From Pseudomonas sp. GM41(2012) (GTDB lineage Bacteria; Pseudomonadota; Gammaproteobacteria; Pseudomonadales; Pseudomonadaceae), in assembly GCF_000282315.2 (NCBI RefSeq), contig NZ_AKJN02000007.1, positions 558,001-622,000 of the forward strand: DNA of 64,000 nucleotides, read 5' to 3'. Positions 51,932-61,624 of this stretch are shown piece after piece. The notes beneath the pieces are model-generated. The model had not been told where the DNA came from and did no database searches. It was given only the letters and a program-made list of their open reading frames with translations. The translations under genes were made by a program, and so were the position numbers. Every line of letters starts with the position of its first letter. Within the stretch, counting starts at the first letter, position 1.

Positions 51932-52384
51932 TCAAGCCCGGCGCATCCCGATATGCGGAATGTCATCCTCGAGAAATTCCTCGCCCACCACCACAAAACC
52001 GTACCGCCCGTAATACCCCTGCAAATGCGCCTGTGCCGAGAGATAGATCGGTACTTCAGGCCAGCGCTTTTCAGCCTGTTTCAACGCCTGTGCCATCAAC
52101 TCATGCCCAAGCCCGGTACTGCGCGCTTGAGGGGCAATGATCACCCGCCCGATAACCACGTCGCCACCCTGTAACTCCGGGTCGAGCAACCGCAGGTACG
52201 CCACCAGCCGATCCCCGTCCCAGGCCATTAAATGGCAGGTGTCACCTTCCAGATCCTGGCCGTCGACGTCCTGATAGGCGCATTTCTGCTCAACGACAAA
52301 CACCTCTGCACGCAGCTGCAGAATGGCATACAGCTGCTCTTTGCCCAGATCGCTATGGTGTTTGCAGACCCAATCGATTGTCAT
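51932..52384 (-). CDS. ElaA-type GNAT acetyltransferase
   Basis: A 150-residue GNAT-fold protein. LYAILQLRAEVFVVEQKCAYQDVDGQD and the acetyl-CoA loop VIIAPQARSTGLGHELMAQAL are typical of ElaA, an acyltransferase of unknown target. The start at 52384 begins MTIDWVCKHHSDLG, a usual ElaA N-terminus; the frame upstream is not family-like. It stands alone and converges on the winged-helix gene. Confidence 0.87.
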   Translation of the reverse strand: MTIDWVCKHHSDLGKEQLYAILQLRAEVFVVEQKCAYQDVDGQDLEGDTCHLMAWDGDRLVAYLRLLDPELQGGDVVIGRVIIAPQARSTGLGHELMAQALKQAEKRWPEVPIYLSAQAHLQGYYGRYGFVVVGEEFLEDDIPHIGMRRA

Positions 52385-52610
52385 CTTCACACTCCTTGAA
52401 CATCGTCGCTCCGATACTAAGCGCCCAGGCGAAAGATGTCTGTATGGCAGAGAAATCTGTGACAAAGGCCAAAATGCCATCATTCATTTCGCGCGACCTT
52501 GTCTTGTTTGTGTAATCTGGGATGAAGCGCTGTGCAGTGGCTTCGATGAGCTAATGTGAGTACCTGGGTTTGGCAGTACGGGGGCCTTGGAGTTTTGGCT
52601 GAAAACACGT

Positions 52611-52625
52611 CGGGCGTCCCGCCCG
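52611..52625 (+). promoter_or_regulatory. Hairpin next to the ribosome site of a solute-binding gene
   Basis: CGGGCG-TCC-CGCCCG is a perfect 6-base stem ending just before the AAGGA site at 52628-52632. It could influence translation start; the rest of the 52385-52641 gap shows nothing clear. Confidence 0.3.
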
Positions 52626-52641
52626 CTAAGGATTTTCTAGC

Positions 52642-53379
52642 ATGCCGCGATTGCTTCGAGCCTTTGCTTTGACTGGATTGCTGTTGCTGACTCAAAGTGC
52701 GGCGGCGGAAAAGCTGCGATTGGTAGCCGATGCCTGGCCGCCCTTTACTGACTCCACGCTGGTCAACGGTGGGTTGGCTACGGACATCGTCAGTACAGCA
52801 CTGGCCCGGGCCGGTTATGCCAGTGACTTTGAACAAGTGCCATGGGCGCGTGCCTTGCTGGGGGTTGGCGAGGGTCGATATGACGTGCTGGTCAACGCCT
52901 GGTACACCGACGATCGTACGAAGCTTGGCCAGTTTTCCGGCGAATACCTGCTCAACCGGGTGCGCTTTCTCAAGCGCAAGGACACAGCGATCGAATACAA
53001 CAACCTGCAACAACTGCATACCTACCCGATAGCCGTGGTGCGCGGTTACGCCTACTCGCCAGAGTTCGATGACGACGTATCGCTGCAGAAAGTCCCGGTG
53101 CACAGCTTCTCCATGGCTGTGCGCATGGTCGCCGCCGACCGGGTCAAGTTGACGCTGGAAGACGAATACGTCGCGCGTTACTTCCTGGCCCGGGAATCAA
53201 CCAAGGTGCGCAATGCCGTGGAGTTTTTGCCCAAGGCATTGAGCGAGAACAGCCTGCACATCCTGGTCAGCCTGAAGAACCCCAGGCATGAACAGATCGT
53301 CGCCGGTTTCGACCGTGAGATCGCGGCGATGAAAGTGGATGGGAGTTATCAGCGGTTGATGGAACAACATGGGATGTGA
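52642..53379 (+). CDS. Periplasmic solute-binding protein, family 3
   Basis: A 245-residue protein with a signal peptide (MPRLLRAFALTGLLLLTQSAAA) and then a single family 3 binding domain (KLRLVADAWPPFTDSTLVNGGLATDIV). No permease or kinase domain is attached or nearby, so it is an orphan binding protein. It resembles the orphan at 22896-23711 in size and plan, with low identity by eye. Ligand unknown. Confidence 0.8.
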   Translation: MPRLLRAFALTGLLLLTQSAAAEKLRLVADAWPPFTDSTLVNGGLATDIVSTALARAGYASDFEQVPWARALLGVGEGRYDVLVNAWYTDDRTKLGQFSGEYLLNRVRFLKRKDTAIEYNNLQQLHTYPIAVVRGYAYSPEFDDDVSLQKVPVHSFSMAVRMVAADRVKLTLEDEYVARYFLARESTKVRNAVEFLPKALSENSLHILVSLKNPRHEQIVAGFDREIAAMKVDGSYQRLMEQHGM

Positions 53380-53400
53380 GTTTTTGTGGTGTGGCTGATG

Positions 53401-53503
53401 GCCTCATCGCGAGCAGGCTCGCTCCCACATTAGATCTCTGTCGTACAAAAAATCTGTACCCACAGCAGATCAAATGTGGGAGCGAGCCTGCTCGCGATGA
53501 GGC
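53401..53503. repeat. REP pair (class A variant)
   Basis: Arms GCCTCATCGCGAGCAGGCTC and GAGCCTGCTCGCGATGAGGC around a spacer that has its own partial dyad (AGATC...). It lies between convergent genes. Confidence 0.9.
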
Positions 53504-53523
53504 CGGCTCAGCCACCGCAGATC

Positions 53524-55707
53524 TCAATCCTCACTCGTTTCCTTGATGAGGTGCGCCGCCAACGTCCGCAATGGCCCAAGCTGACGACAGATCAACGCCA
53601 ACTGCGTCTGCACCAACCGCTGCCCTTCATCGATTTCATCCGGCATCTGCTCAAGCTCGTTGGCCAGTGCCTCTTCCTCATCGCTCTGAATCGCAATCGG
53701 CAGTTTGCTCGCCAGCCCTTGGGCAATTTCATCGATGCTGGCGGCCAGTCTCACGCCGGCACCGTCGATCAAATGCTCGCGCACGTCGGGCGGTAGCTGG
53801 GTTTCCCGGTGTGCGCCCAGTCCGGACAAATAACTGAGCAAGGTGTGCGACAGCACCAGGAAGCGGAACCCGACATCCGCCTCCTTACGGAAATGCCCCG
53901 GCTCCATCAGCATGTTGGCGAGCGTCGTCGACAGTGCCGCGTCGGCGTTGTGCGCATTGCGTCGGGCCAGGCGATACGCCAGGTCGTCGCTTTTGCCGGC
54001 GGCGTATTGCTGCATGATCTGGCGCAGGTAAATGCTGTTGCACGTGAGGGTGTTGGCCAGCACTTTGTTCAGGCGTCGGCCCTGCCAGTCCGGCAGGAAC
54101 AGGAACACCGCCAGCCCGGCGATCAGACTGCCGAGCAAGGTATCGAACAGCCGTGGCAGGAACAGCCCGTAACCATCCCCGACCTGGTTGAAGCAGAAGA
54201 GCACCATCAAGGTGATCGCGGCCGTCGCCAAGGTGTAGCGGGTAGTGCGGTTGATAAAGAACACCACCCCGGCGGCGATTGCGAAGCACGATTGGATCAA
54301 GGGGTTCGGAAACAGATCGAACAGCGCCCAGGCGACGGTCAGGCCGATGGCGGTGCCGATGATCCGCTGGCCGAGTTTGCGGCGGGTGGCGCCATAGTTC
54401 GGTTGGCAGACAAACAGTGTGGTGAGGATGATCCAGTAACCCTGAGACGGGTGGATCAAATGCACCATCCCGTAGCCGATGCTCAAGGCCAGGGGCAAAC
54501 GCAGTGCGTGACGGAACAGCAATGACGTCGGTGTCAGCTGCGTGCGTAACCGAATCCAAACATCTTTGAGGTTGCGGGGCGAACGGTCGAGCAGGCTGCT
54601 GTCGGTGGCGTCGGCCAGGGCATCGGGGTTGCTGGCGTCGCTGAGCAAACGATCGAGCGTGCCAAGGTTGGCCGCCAGTGCCCGCAACGACCGCAACAGT
54701 CCGCGCCACGCCGGGTTGCTCTGAATGCGCAGGTGTTCGAGGGAGGCGTGCAGGTCGCTCAGGGCTTCGGCGAAGCTGGCGTCATAGATGAACGGCTGGC
54801 GCATCTGGATCGACTCGGCCAGCGCTCGGCAGGCCTTGCCTTGCTGGCGCAGCAGGCGCTGGCAGCGGAACATCACGTCGCTGTGAAAGAAGGCATCGGC
54901 GAGGGCGTTGTAAGGGTAGTGCGAGGAACTGGCGCGCTCGTGGATGTCCTGAGCGAGGAAGTACAGCTTCAGGTAACGGCTGAGTTTCGAGCCCGGCCGA
55001 CCGTTGCCGACCCGGTGCAGGATGATTTCCTTGGCGGCGTTCAGTGCGGCCACGACACGACCGTTTTGTTGCGCCAGTTCCAGTCGACGCGCTTCCACGT
55101 CCATCTGCCGAATCGGCTCGAACAGCGACGATTTCAGCTTCAGGTAAAAACCCAGTTCACGGAACAATCGCGCCAGGCTTTGCTGCACCGGCTGATTGGA
55201 AAACATCGCCTGCCACAGCACCGAGAGCAAACCGTACCACGCGGCACCGGCCACCAGCAGCACTGGCTCGTGCCAGAAATCGATGACTTCGCCGCCGCGC
55301 TGGTCCACGCCGATCATGGTGTAGACCGACAGAATCAACGTCGCCGAGGCAATCGCGCCATAGCGTTCACCCAAGGCGCCGAGCATGGTCAGGCCGAAAC
55401 TGGCCAGGGCCAGGGCGATGACAAAAACGACGGGGTAGGGGAAGAGCAGTTCGACGGAGAGGGCGGCGACGCTGAAGCACACCAGCGTTACGGCCAGTGC
55501 GTTTAGGCGGCCTTGCCAACTGTCGTCGGTCTCGGCCAGGGCGCTGGCGATGATCCCGAGGAACAGCGGGATCAGCAGCCCCATTTCATCCTTGTACCAA
55601 CACAGCGCCATGCTGCCGGTCAGGGCGATGAACACCCGCACGCTGTAGCTGAATTTATCCAGCGCCCAGAGGCGACGCAGAGACTGACTAAAGGGGGTCG
55701 ATGACAT
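53524..55707 (-). CDS. yccS: YccS family inner-membrane protein (FUSC)
   Basis: A 727-residue protein with two blocks of membrane segments (about residues 20-150 and 400-530), each followed by a soluble helical region, the layout of the FUSC/YccS family. LALSIGYGMVHLIHPSQGYWIILTTLFVCQPNYGATRRK in the second block is the most recognisable stretch. The family includes suspected aromatic-acid or drug exporters, but YccS itself has no proven substrate. It stands alone. Confidence 0.88.
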   Translation of the reverse strand: MSSTPFSQSLRRLWALDKFSYSVRVFIALTGSMALCWYKDEMGLLIPLFLGIIASALAETDDSWQGRLNALAVTLVCFSVAALSVELLFPYPVVFVIALALASFGLTMLGALGERYGAIASATLILSVYTMIGVDQRGGEVIDFWHEPVLLVAGAAWYGLLSVLWQAMFSNQPVQQSLARLFRELGFYLKLKSSLFEPIRQMDVEARRLELAQQNGRVVAALNAAKEIILHRVGNGRPGSKLSRYLKLYFLAQDIHERASSSHYPYNALADAFFHSDVMFRCQRLLRQQGKACRALAESIQMRQPFIYDASFAEALSDLHASLEHLRIQSNPAWRGLLRSLRALAANLGTLDRLLSDASNPDALADATDSSLLDRSPRNLKDVWIRLRTQLTPTSLLFRHALRLPLALSIGYGMVHLIHPSQGYWIILTTLFVCQPNYGATRRKLGQRIIGTAIGLTVAWALFDLFPNPLIQSCFAIAAGVVFFINRTTRYTLATAAITLMVLFCFNQVGDGYGLFLPRLFDTLLGSLIAGLAVFLFLPDWQGRRLNKVLANTLTCNSIYLRQIMQQYAAGKSDDLAYRLARRNAHNADAALSTTLANMLMEPGHFRKEADVGFRFLVLSHTLLSYLSGLGAHRETQLPPDVREHLIDGAGVRLAASIDEIAQGLASKLPIAIQSDEEEALANELEQMPDEIDEGQRLVQTQLALICRQLGPLRTLAAHLIKETSED

Positions 55708-55827
55708 GAAGTGCGAGGGCCTTCCGAGGCGATGACGCTAAATTGAGCCAGTAATGACGCCGACGCAATGGCGCCGATCACATCTGACAGCAAAATCTGT
55801 TCCTTCCCTGGCGAGCCTTCCCTAAAT

Positions 55828-55919
55828 GTAGGAGCTGAGCTTGCTCGCGATGACGGATTAACATTCAGCAATGATGTTGGCGGTTAGTGCGCTATCGCGA
55901 GCAAGCTCGGCTCCTACAG
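55828..55919. repeat. REP pair (class A)
   Basis: Arms TGTAGGAGCTGAGCTTGCTC and GAGCAAGCTCGGCTCCTACA between yccS and the YhiN-type gene. Confidence 0.9.
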
Positions 55920-55941
55920 GGGGAAACGATAACGCGGCGTA

Positions 55942-57120
55942 TCAGGCGTACTGCGCAGCAGCGTAGCCGGAGGCCCAGGCCCACTGGAAGTTGAAACCGC
56001 CCAGATGCCCAGTGACGTCGAGCACTTCGCCGATGAAATACAGGCCGGGGCTTTTCAGCGATTCCATGGTCTTGGACGACACCTCGTTGGTATCGACGCC
56101 GCCCAATGTCACTTCAGCGGTGCGATAACCTTCAGTGCCGGCCGGCACCACTTTCCAGCTCGCCAGTTTTTCGGCGATGTCGGCGATTTCCGCGTGGGTG
56201 TACTGCTTCATTGGTTTGGAGACGAACCAGTTATCCGCCAGCAGGTTGGCCATCTTCTTGGTGAAGATTTCCCCCAGCAGGGTTTTCAGCTCGCTGTTCG
56301 GACGTTCGGCTTGCTGCTGTTGCAGCCAGGTCGGCACGTCGTGGTCCGGCATCAGATTGATCTCAACCGTGTCGCCGGATTCCCAAAACGATGAAATCTG
56401 CAAAATCGCCGGACCACTGAGGCCGCGGTGGGTGAACAGGATGTTCTCGCGGAAATTCTGGTCGTTGCAGCTCACCAGGCAATCCACCGACGTACCGGAC
56501 AGTTCGGTGCAAAGCTCTTTGAGCTGATCGGTGATGGTGAACGGCACCAGCCCGGCGCGGGTCGGCAGCAAGTCGTGGCCGAACTGCTTGGCCACCTGAT
56601 AGCCGAAACCAGTGGCGCCCAGCGTCGGGATCGACAAGCCGCCCGTGGCAATCACTAACGATTCGCAGGTGATCTGATCGAGGGTGGTTTGCAGCAGGTA
56701 GCCGCTTTCCATTTTCTCGATGTGCTGGATCGAGGTGTCCAGGTGCAGGCTGACGCCGACCTGATCGCACTCGTTGAGGAGCATCTCGAGGATGTCGCTG
56801 GATTTGTTATCGCAGAACAGCTGGCCGAGTTTTTTCTCGTGGTACGGCACGCCGTGTTTGGCGACCATGCCGATGAAATCCCACTGGGTGTAACGGGCCA
56901 GGGCGGATTTGCAGAAGTGTTCGTTCTGCGAGAGGAAATTGCTCGGTTCGGTGTACATGTTGGTGAAATTACAGCGGCCACCGCCCGACATCAGGATTTT
57001 CTTGCCGGCCTTGTTGGCATGGTCCAGCAACATCACTTTACGCCCGCGCCCGGCGGCGGTCAGCGCACACATCAAACCTGCGGCGCCAGCGCCAATGATC
57101 ACGACTTCGGTAGAGCGCAA
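55942..57120 (-). CDS. YhiN/HI0933-type FAD flavoprotein
   Basis: A 392-residue flavoprotein with the FAD motif VVIIGAGAAGLMCALTAAGRGRKVMLLD at the start and the family marker GKKILMSGGGRCNFTN straight after. The C-terminus GEVLDVTGHLGGFNFQWAWASGYAAA is also diagnostic. The enzymatic role of this family is not firm. It starts with TTG at 57120 (LRSTEVV, read as Met), with GAGGAC at good distance; a TTG 6 codons upstream is less likely. Confidence 0.87.
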   Translation of the reverse strand: MRSTEVVIIGAGAAGLMCALTAAGRGRKVMLLDHANKAGKKILMSGGGRCNFTNMYTEPSNFLSQNEHFCKSALARYTQWDFIGMVAKHGVPYHEKKLGQLFCDNKSSDILEMLLNECDQVGVSLHLDTSIQHIEKMESGYLLQTTLDQITCESLVIATGGLSIPTLGATGFGYQVAKQFGHDLLPTRAGLVPFTITDQLKELCTELSGTSVDCLVSCNDQNFRENILFTHRGLSGPAILQISSFWESGDTVEINLMPDHDVPTWLQQQQAERPNSELKTLLGEIFTKKMANLLADNWFVSKPMKQYTHAEIADIAEKLASWKVVPAGTEGYRTAEVTLGGVDTNEVSSKTMESLKSPGLYFIGEVLDVTGHLGGFNFQWAWASGYAAAQYA

Positions 57121-57158
57121 AACGGTGTCCTCACACAAATCTCAGGGCTGGCGCACTC

Positions 57159-57250
57159 CTGTAGGAGCAAGGCTTGCCCGCGATGAACGATAACGCGGTC
57201 CACCTATCGGACCGCGGCGCCTCAATCGCGAGCAAGCTTTGCTCCTACAG
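57159..57250. repeat. REP pair (class A)
   Basis: Arms CTGTAGGAGCAAGGCTTGCC and AGCAAGCTTTGCTCCTACAG; the spacer carries a second dyad built on GCGGTCC/GGACCGC. Confidence 0.9.
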
Positions 57251-57263
57251 GGCGGTCGCGGTT

Positions 57264-58649
57264 TTACAGGATACGCACGCGCAGCGAACGACCTTTGATC
57301 TTGCCGTCATTCAGGCGCTGCAAGGCTTGCTTGGCGATCCCGCGTTCCACAGCCACATAGGCCTGGAAGTCGAAAATCGCGATCTTGCCAACCTGAGCGC
57401 CCGGAATACCCGCATCACCAGTCAGTGCGCCCAGAATGTCACCCGGACGCACCTTGTCTTTACGGCCAGCGCCAATGACCAGCGTGCTCATCATTGGCAG
57501 CAGCGGTGCGCCGCCCTGTGACTTGAGGTTGTCCAGCTGATCCCAGCTCAACGGCGACTTCTGCAGTAGCTCGATGGCTTGGGCGCGGTGCGCTTCGGAC
57601 GGTGCGACCAGGCTGATCGCAATCCCTTTCTCACCGGCGCGACCGGTACGGCCAACACGGTGGATGTGGATTTCCGAATCACGGGCCAGTTCGACGTTGA
57701 TCACCATGTCCAGCGCATCGATGTCCAGACCGCGAGCGGCGACGTCGGTAGCAACCAGCACCGAGGTGCTGCGGTTGGCGAACATGGCGAGCACCTGGTC
57801 ACGGTCACGCTGTTCCAGATCGCCGTGCAGGCCGACGGCGGAGATGCCTTTGGAGGTCAGGTGATCGACGGTTTCCTGAACCTGCTGCTTGGTGAAGCAG
57901 AAGGCGACACACGATGCCGGACGATGATGCGCGAGGACTTTGACCACGGCGTCCATGCGCTCTTCCGGGGAAATCTCGTAGAAGCGCTGCTCGATCTGTG
58001 TGTCGTCGTGGAACGCCTCGGCCTTCACGATCTGAGGCGTGCGCATGAATTTCGCCGCCAACTGCTTGATACCCGTCGGGTACGTGGCGGAGAACAGCAG
58101 GGTCTGGCGACGCGCTGGAGTCTGGGCAATGATTTCTTCGATGGAGTCGTAGAAACCCATGTCGAGCATGCGGTCGGCTTCGTCGAGGATCAGCGTGTTC
58201 AGGCCATGGAGCACCAGCGAACCTTTGCGCAAATGCTGCTGAAGGCGGCCCGGGGTGCCGACGATGATGTGCGCGCCATGCTCCAGAGAGCCGATCTGCG
58301 GGCCGAAGGACACGCCGCCACACAGGGTCAGGACCTTGATGTTGTCTTCGGCACGGGCCAGGCGACGGATTTCCTTGGCAACCTGGTCGGCCAGTTCGCG
58401 AGTCGGGCAGATGACCAGCGCCTGGCAACCGAAGAAGCGCGGATTGATCGGGTTCAGCAGGCCGATACCGAAGGCGGCGGTTTTGCCGCTGCCGGTCTTG
58501 GCTTGGGCGATCAGGTCCATCCCCTTGAGGATCACCGGCAAGCTCTGCGCCTGGATCGGCGTCATCTCGGCATAACCCAAAGAGTCGAGGTTAGCCAGCA
58601 TGGCGGCGGACAGCGGCAAAGTATTAAAAGCGGTGGCGATGGTGGTCAC
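57264..58649 (-). CDS. dbpA: ATP-dependent RNA helicase DbpA
   Basis: A 461-residue DEAD-box helicase that acts on 23S rRNA in large-subunit assembly. Walker A AKTGSGKT at 50-57, DEAD at 156-159, VATDVAARGLDID and HRVGRTGRAG are intact. The last 75 residues are the DbpA-type RNA-binding domain that grips hairpin 92, ending GRSLRVRIL. The GTG at 58649 is preferred over an in-frame TTG five codons upstream. It is a stand-alone gene. Confidence 0.94.
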   Translation of the reverse strand: MTTIATAFNTLPLSAAMLANLDSLGYAEMTPIQAQSLPVILKGMDLIAQAKTGSGKTAAFGIGLLNPINPRFFGCQALVICPTRELADQVAKEIRRLARAEDNIKVLTLCGGVSFGPQIGSLEHGAHIIVGTPGRLQQHLRKGSLVLHGLNTLILDEADRMLDMGFYDSIEEIIAQTPARRQTLLFSATYPTGIKQLAAKFMRTPQIVKAEAFHDDTQIEQRFYEISPEERMDAVVKVLAHHRPASCVAFCFTKQQVQETVDHLTSKGISAVGLHGDLEQRDRDQVLAMFANRSTSVLVATDVAARGLDIDALDMVINVELARDSEIHIHRVGRTGRAGEKGIAISLVAPSEAHRAQAIELLQKSPLSWDQLDNLKSQGGAPLLPMMSTLVIGAGRKDKVRPGDILGALTGDAGIPGAQVGKIAIFDFQAYVAVERGIAKQALQRLNDGKIKGRSLRVRIL

Positions 58650-58706
58650 GGGACTGGCCTGCAAAACAAAATGTCGCGCAGTGTACCAGCCCGGTGGCCA
58701 TTCGCC

Positions 58707-60134
58707 CTAAGGCTCTATGTGCTCTTCCGGACGCTTGACGCGCCGTCCGTCTTCCTTTGAGAGCTGGGAAAAGATCGTTGCGGCCAGCATTGCCATGATC
58801 CCGACCGTCACAAAGGTCAGCTGGAACGCGCCCAAAACCGTGTCCACACCATCGTTACCGATTTCTGCCGTGAACCCGCCGAGCAAGGCGCCGGCACAGG
58901 CAACGCCAAGGCTCAGGGACAATTGCGCGACCACCGACAGCAGGCTGTTGCCGCTACTGGCGCTGGCGTCGTCGAGGTCGATCAGGGTGACGGTGTTCAT
59001 TGCGGTGAACTGCAAGGAGTTGATCGCCCCCAGAATTGAAAGCATCACCAACAGCAGCCAGTACGGCGTTTGCTCGCTGACCAGCCCCATGCTAGCCAGC
59101 ATCAACCCCAGCGCCAACGTGTTGCCGGTGAGCACGATGCGATAGCCCAAGCGTTCGATCAGCGGTCGCGCCACCGACTTGGCGACCATCGCCGCTGCCG
59201 CCAGCGGCAGCATGCTCATCCCGGCCTGGGAGGGCGAATAACCCAGCGCAATTTGCAGCAGTAACGGCACGAGAAATGGCAGGGCGCCGCTGCCCAGACG
59301 GGCGAACAGGTTGCCGAGGATGCCCACGGCAAACGTCCGGGTCTTGAACAGTGACGGCGCGAACAGCGGATTATCGATGTGCCCGGCCCGCAACCAGTAC
59401 GCCGCCAGACAGGCCATGCCGGCGAACAGCAGCAACATCACCCGCAAGTGCGGCAGGTGCAGTTCGCCGAGGCCTTCCATGGCGATGGTAATCAGCACCA
59501 TCGCCGCGCCGAACAGCAAAAAGCCCAAGCTGTCGAAGCGGGTGCGTTCAGTGCCGCGCAGGTCGGGGATGAATTTCCACACCGCGTAACAACCGACAGC
59601 GCCGACCGGCAGGTTGATCAGGAAGATCCAGTGCCAGGTCAGGTATTCCACCATCCAGCCGCCCATGGTCGGGCCGATCAACGGGCCGAGCAGGCCGGGA
59701 ATGGTAATGAAGCCCATGATCCGCACCAGCTCCGAGCGGGGGTACGCCCTGAGCACCACAAGTCGCCCGACCGGCAACATCAGCGCGCCGCCCAGGCCTT
59801 GAATCACCCGCGCGCCAATCAACAGGCTCAGGGTGTTCGACAGTGCGCAGAGCAACGAGCCGAGGCTGAACAGCAGGATCGCGCTGAAGAAGATTTTCCT
59901 GGTGCCGAAACGGTCGGCGATCCAGCCCGAGGCAGGGATCAGCAAGGCGACGGTGAGCATGTAGGCGATGATCACGCCCTGCATGCGCAAGGGGTCTTCG
60001 GCCAGGTCTCGGGCCATGGCGGGCAGGGCGGTGTTGAGGATGGTCCCGTCGAGGGATTGCATGAAAAACGCGATGGCGACAACCCACGGCACCCAGCGGG
60101 CGGTGACAGCGTCGAGAGGCGGGCGGTTGGGCAT
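58707..60134 (-). CDS. mdtD: MdtD-type multidrug MFS transporter (DHA2)
   Basis: A 475-residue protein with 14 predicted membrane segments, as in the DHA2 drug/proton branch of MFS exporters. The N-terminus FFMQSLDGTILNTALPAMARDL and IAYMLTVALLIPASGWIADRFGTRK carry the usual motifs A and D1 of the branch. It resembles E. coli MdtD most. No linked adaptor or outer-membrane gene is present, so export is probably only across the inner membrane. Confidence 0.88.
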   Translation of the reverse strand: MPNRPPLDAVTARWVPWVVAIAFFMQSLDGTILNTALPAMARDLAEDPLRMQGVIIAYMLTVALLIPASGWIADRFGTRKIFFSAILLFSLGSLLCALSNTLSLLIGARVIQGLGGALMLPVGRLVVLRAYPRSELVRIMGFITIPGLLGPLIGPTMGGWMVEYLTWHWIFLINLPVGAVGCYAVWKFIPDLRGTERTRFDSLGFLLFGAAMVLITIAMEGLGELHLPHLRVMLLLFAGMACLAAYWLRAGHIDNPLFAPSLFKTRTFAVGILGNLFARLGSGALPFLVPLLLQIALGYSPSQAGMSMLPLAAAAMVAKSVARPLIERLGYRIVLTGNTLALGLMLASMGLVSEQTPYWLLLVMLSILGAINSLQFTAMNTVTLIDLDDASASSGNSLLSVVAQLSLSLGVACAGALLGGFTAEIGNDGVDTVLGAFQLTFVTVGIMAMLAATIFSQLSKEDGRRVKRPEEHIEP

Positions 60135-60177
60135 GGGACCTCTTGTGGGTGTGATTCAGGGAGTCCGTGGTGTCTTC

Positions 60178-60268
60178 ATCGCGGGCAAGCCTTGCTCCTA
60201 CAGGTCCGGCGTCGTCCGCAAGCCCCGCGGCAACCCCCGATCCCGTAGGAGCAAGGCTTGCCCGCGAT
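60178..60268. repeat. REP pair (class A)
   Basis: Arms ATCGCGGGCAAGCCTTGCTC and GAGCAAGGCTTGCCCGCGAT between mdtD and the TldE-type gene. Confidence 0.9.
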
Positions 60269-60274
60269 TGCTTT

Positions 60275-61624
60275 TTACAGGGTCAAGGTCAGTTTGCTGA
60301 TCAGCGCCCCCGGCAACAACGCCGACGCCGTGGCCCGCTGGCTGTAGGTACTGGCCGACAACATCAGCTCGCGCTCCTCGGTCAATGCTTCCAGCTGCGA
60401 CCCCAGCAAACTGTAGGCACTGTCATCAAACCGCATGGTGCTCACCGGTGCCTGAATCTCGCCGTTCTCGACCCAGAAGGTCGCAAACCGCGTCATGCCG
60501 GTCAGGCGTGCCGCCGGCTGATCGGAGTAGTTCAGGTACCACAGGTTGCTGATGTACAAGCCCGTGCCCAATTGCTTGAGAATCTCTGCATCAGGCAACG
60601 TACCGGCCGCCATGTTCACTGCGCTTGGCATTTCACCACCGCTGGCGCCGTTGGCGGTCAGGCCGTACTCGGCCGCACTGCGTGAACTGACCATCTGCGC
60701 GCCAGCCTTGCCGTTGACGATCAACCCCAGATCGCTGCGCGGATAACCTTCGCCGGAGAATGCCGGGCTCAACGAACCGCTGACCTTTTCATCCACCGAC
60801 ACCAACGGGCTGAACGCACTGTCGCCCGCGTAAAGCTTCTGCAGCGGGCTGTTTTTGCTGGCAATCGACTGCGCCGAGAAACCGCCCCAGCCCAGCATGT
60901 CCATGATTTCTCCCAGGGCTGCCGGTGCCAGATAGGCGCGGTACTGACCCGGCGCCAGGGTGTGTTGCGGTCTGCCGAGAAACGCCAACTGCTCGCGTGC
61001 CTGAGCAAAGCGCTTGGCAAAACCGTCGCTGTTCCAGTCGTGCCCGGCGTAACTGGCTTTCACCGCCTGGCCGTTTTCGTGGACCAGACTGAAATCAAAA
61101 TTGAAGCTGTTGGCCTGATGCCAGCCGAACGCGCCCGAAGAACTGGCGAAACCGCGACTGATCGGGCCGGCGGCGTAGAAACCCACCAGGTCCAGCCCTT
61201 CGGCGGCCTGGGTGATTTCAGCGACCACTTGCTCGGTGTCTGGCAGCGGATGCTCCTGCACATTCTTGCTCTGCCAGCCGTTGTAGTTGAGCAGCAGGTA
61301 CGGATCCTGCGGCAGCAACGGCAAGGTTTCGCGCAGCTGTTGCAGACCTTCGGCCAGGCGCTGCACATCGACTGCGGCATCACCCGACAGCGTGATGTTC
61401 AGGTCGGCGTGGCGCCCCTCGTTGATCAGTTTGAAACCGACGCTCGCCTGTTGCACCTGCCCGGCCTGACGGACCTTGGCGTGGTTGAAGCGCACGAAGG
61501 CCGAGGATTCGGCGGCGTAGCTGAGGGTGAATTGCTCCGGCTCGCGAATCGCATCGCGCAGCCAATTGACCAAGGCCTTGAATGCATCGGCCTGATTTTT
61601 TGGGGCGCTTTTAAAGTCAGTCAT
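60275..61624 (-). CDS. TldE/PmbA-type partner of a TldD-like protease
   Basis: A 449-residue member of the TldD/PmbA family without a metal-binding HExxxH, so the non-catalytic TldE-type partner. GEGYPRSDLGLIVNGKAGAQMVSSRSAAEYGLTANGASGGEMPSAVNMAAG is the C-terminal domain typical of the family. TldD/TldE form a heterodimer that trims peptides, for example modified microcins and CcdA. Its ATG overlaps the stop of the TldD-like gene (ATGA), so both are made together. It differs from canonical PmbA and appears to be a second-set paralogue. Confidence 0.82.
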   Translation of the reverse strand: MTDFKSAPKNQADAFKALVNWLRDAIREPEQFTLSYAAESSAFVRFNHAKVRQAGQVQQASVGFKLINEGRHADLNITLSGDAAVDVQRLAEGLQQLRETLPLLPQDPYLLLNYNGWQSKNVQEHPLPDTEQVVAEITQAAEGLDLVGFYAAGPISRGFASSSGAFGWHQANSFNFDFSLVHENGQAVKASYAGHDWNSDGFAKRFAQAREQLAFLGRPQHTLAPGQYRAYLAPAALGEIMDMLGWGGFSAQSIASKNSPLQKLYAGDSAFSPLVSVDEKVSGSLSPAFSGEGYPRSDLGLIVNGKAGAQMVSSRSAAEYGLTANGASGGEMPSAVNMAAGTLPDAEILKQLGTGLYISNLWYLNYSDQPAARLTGMTRFATFWVENGEIQAPVSTMRFDDSAYSLLGSQLEALTEERELMLSASTYSQRATASALLPGALISKLTLTL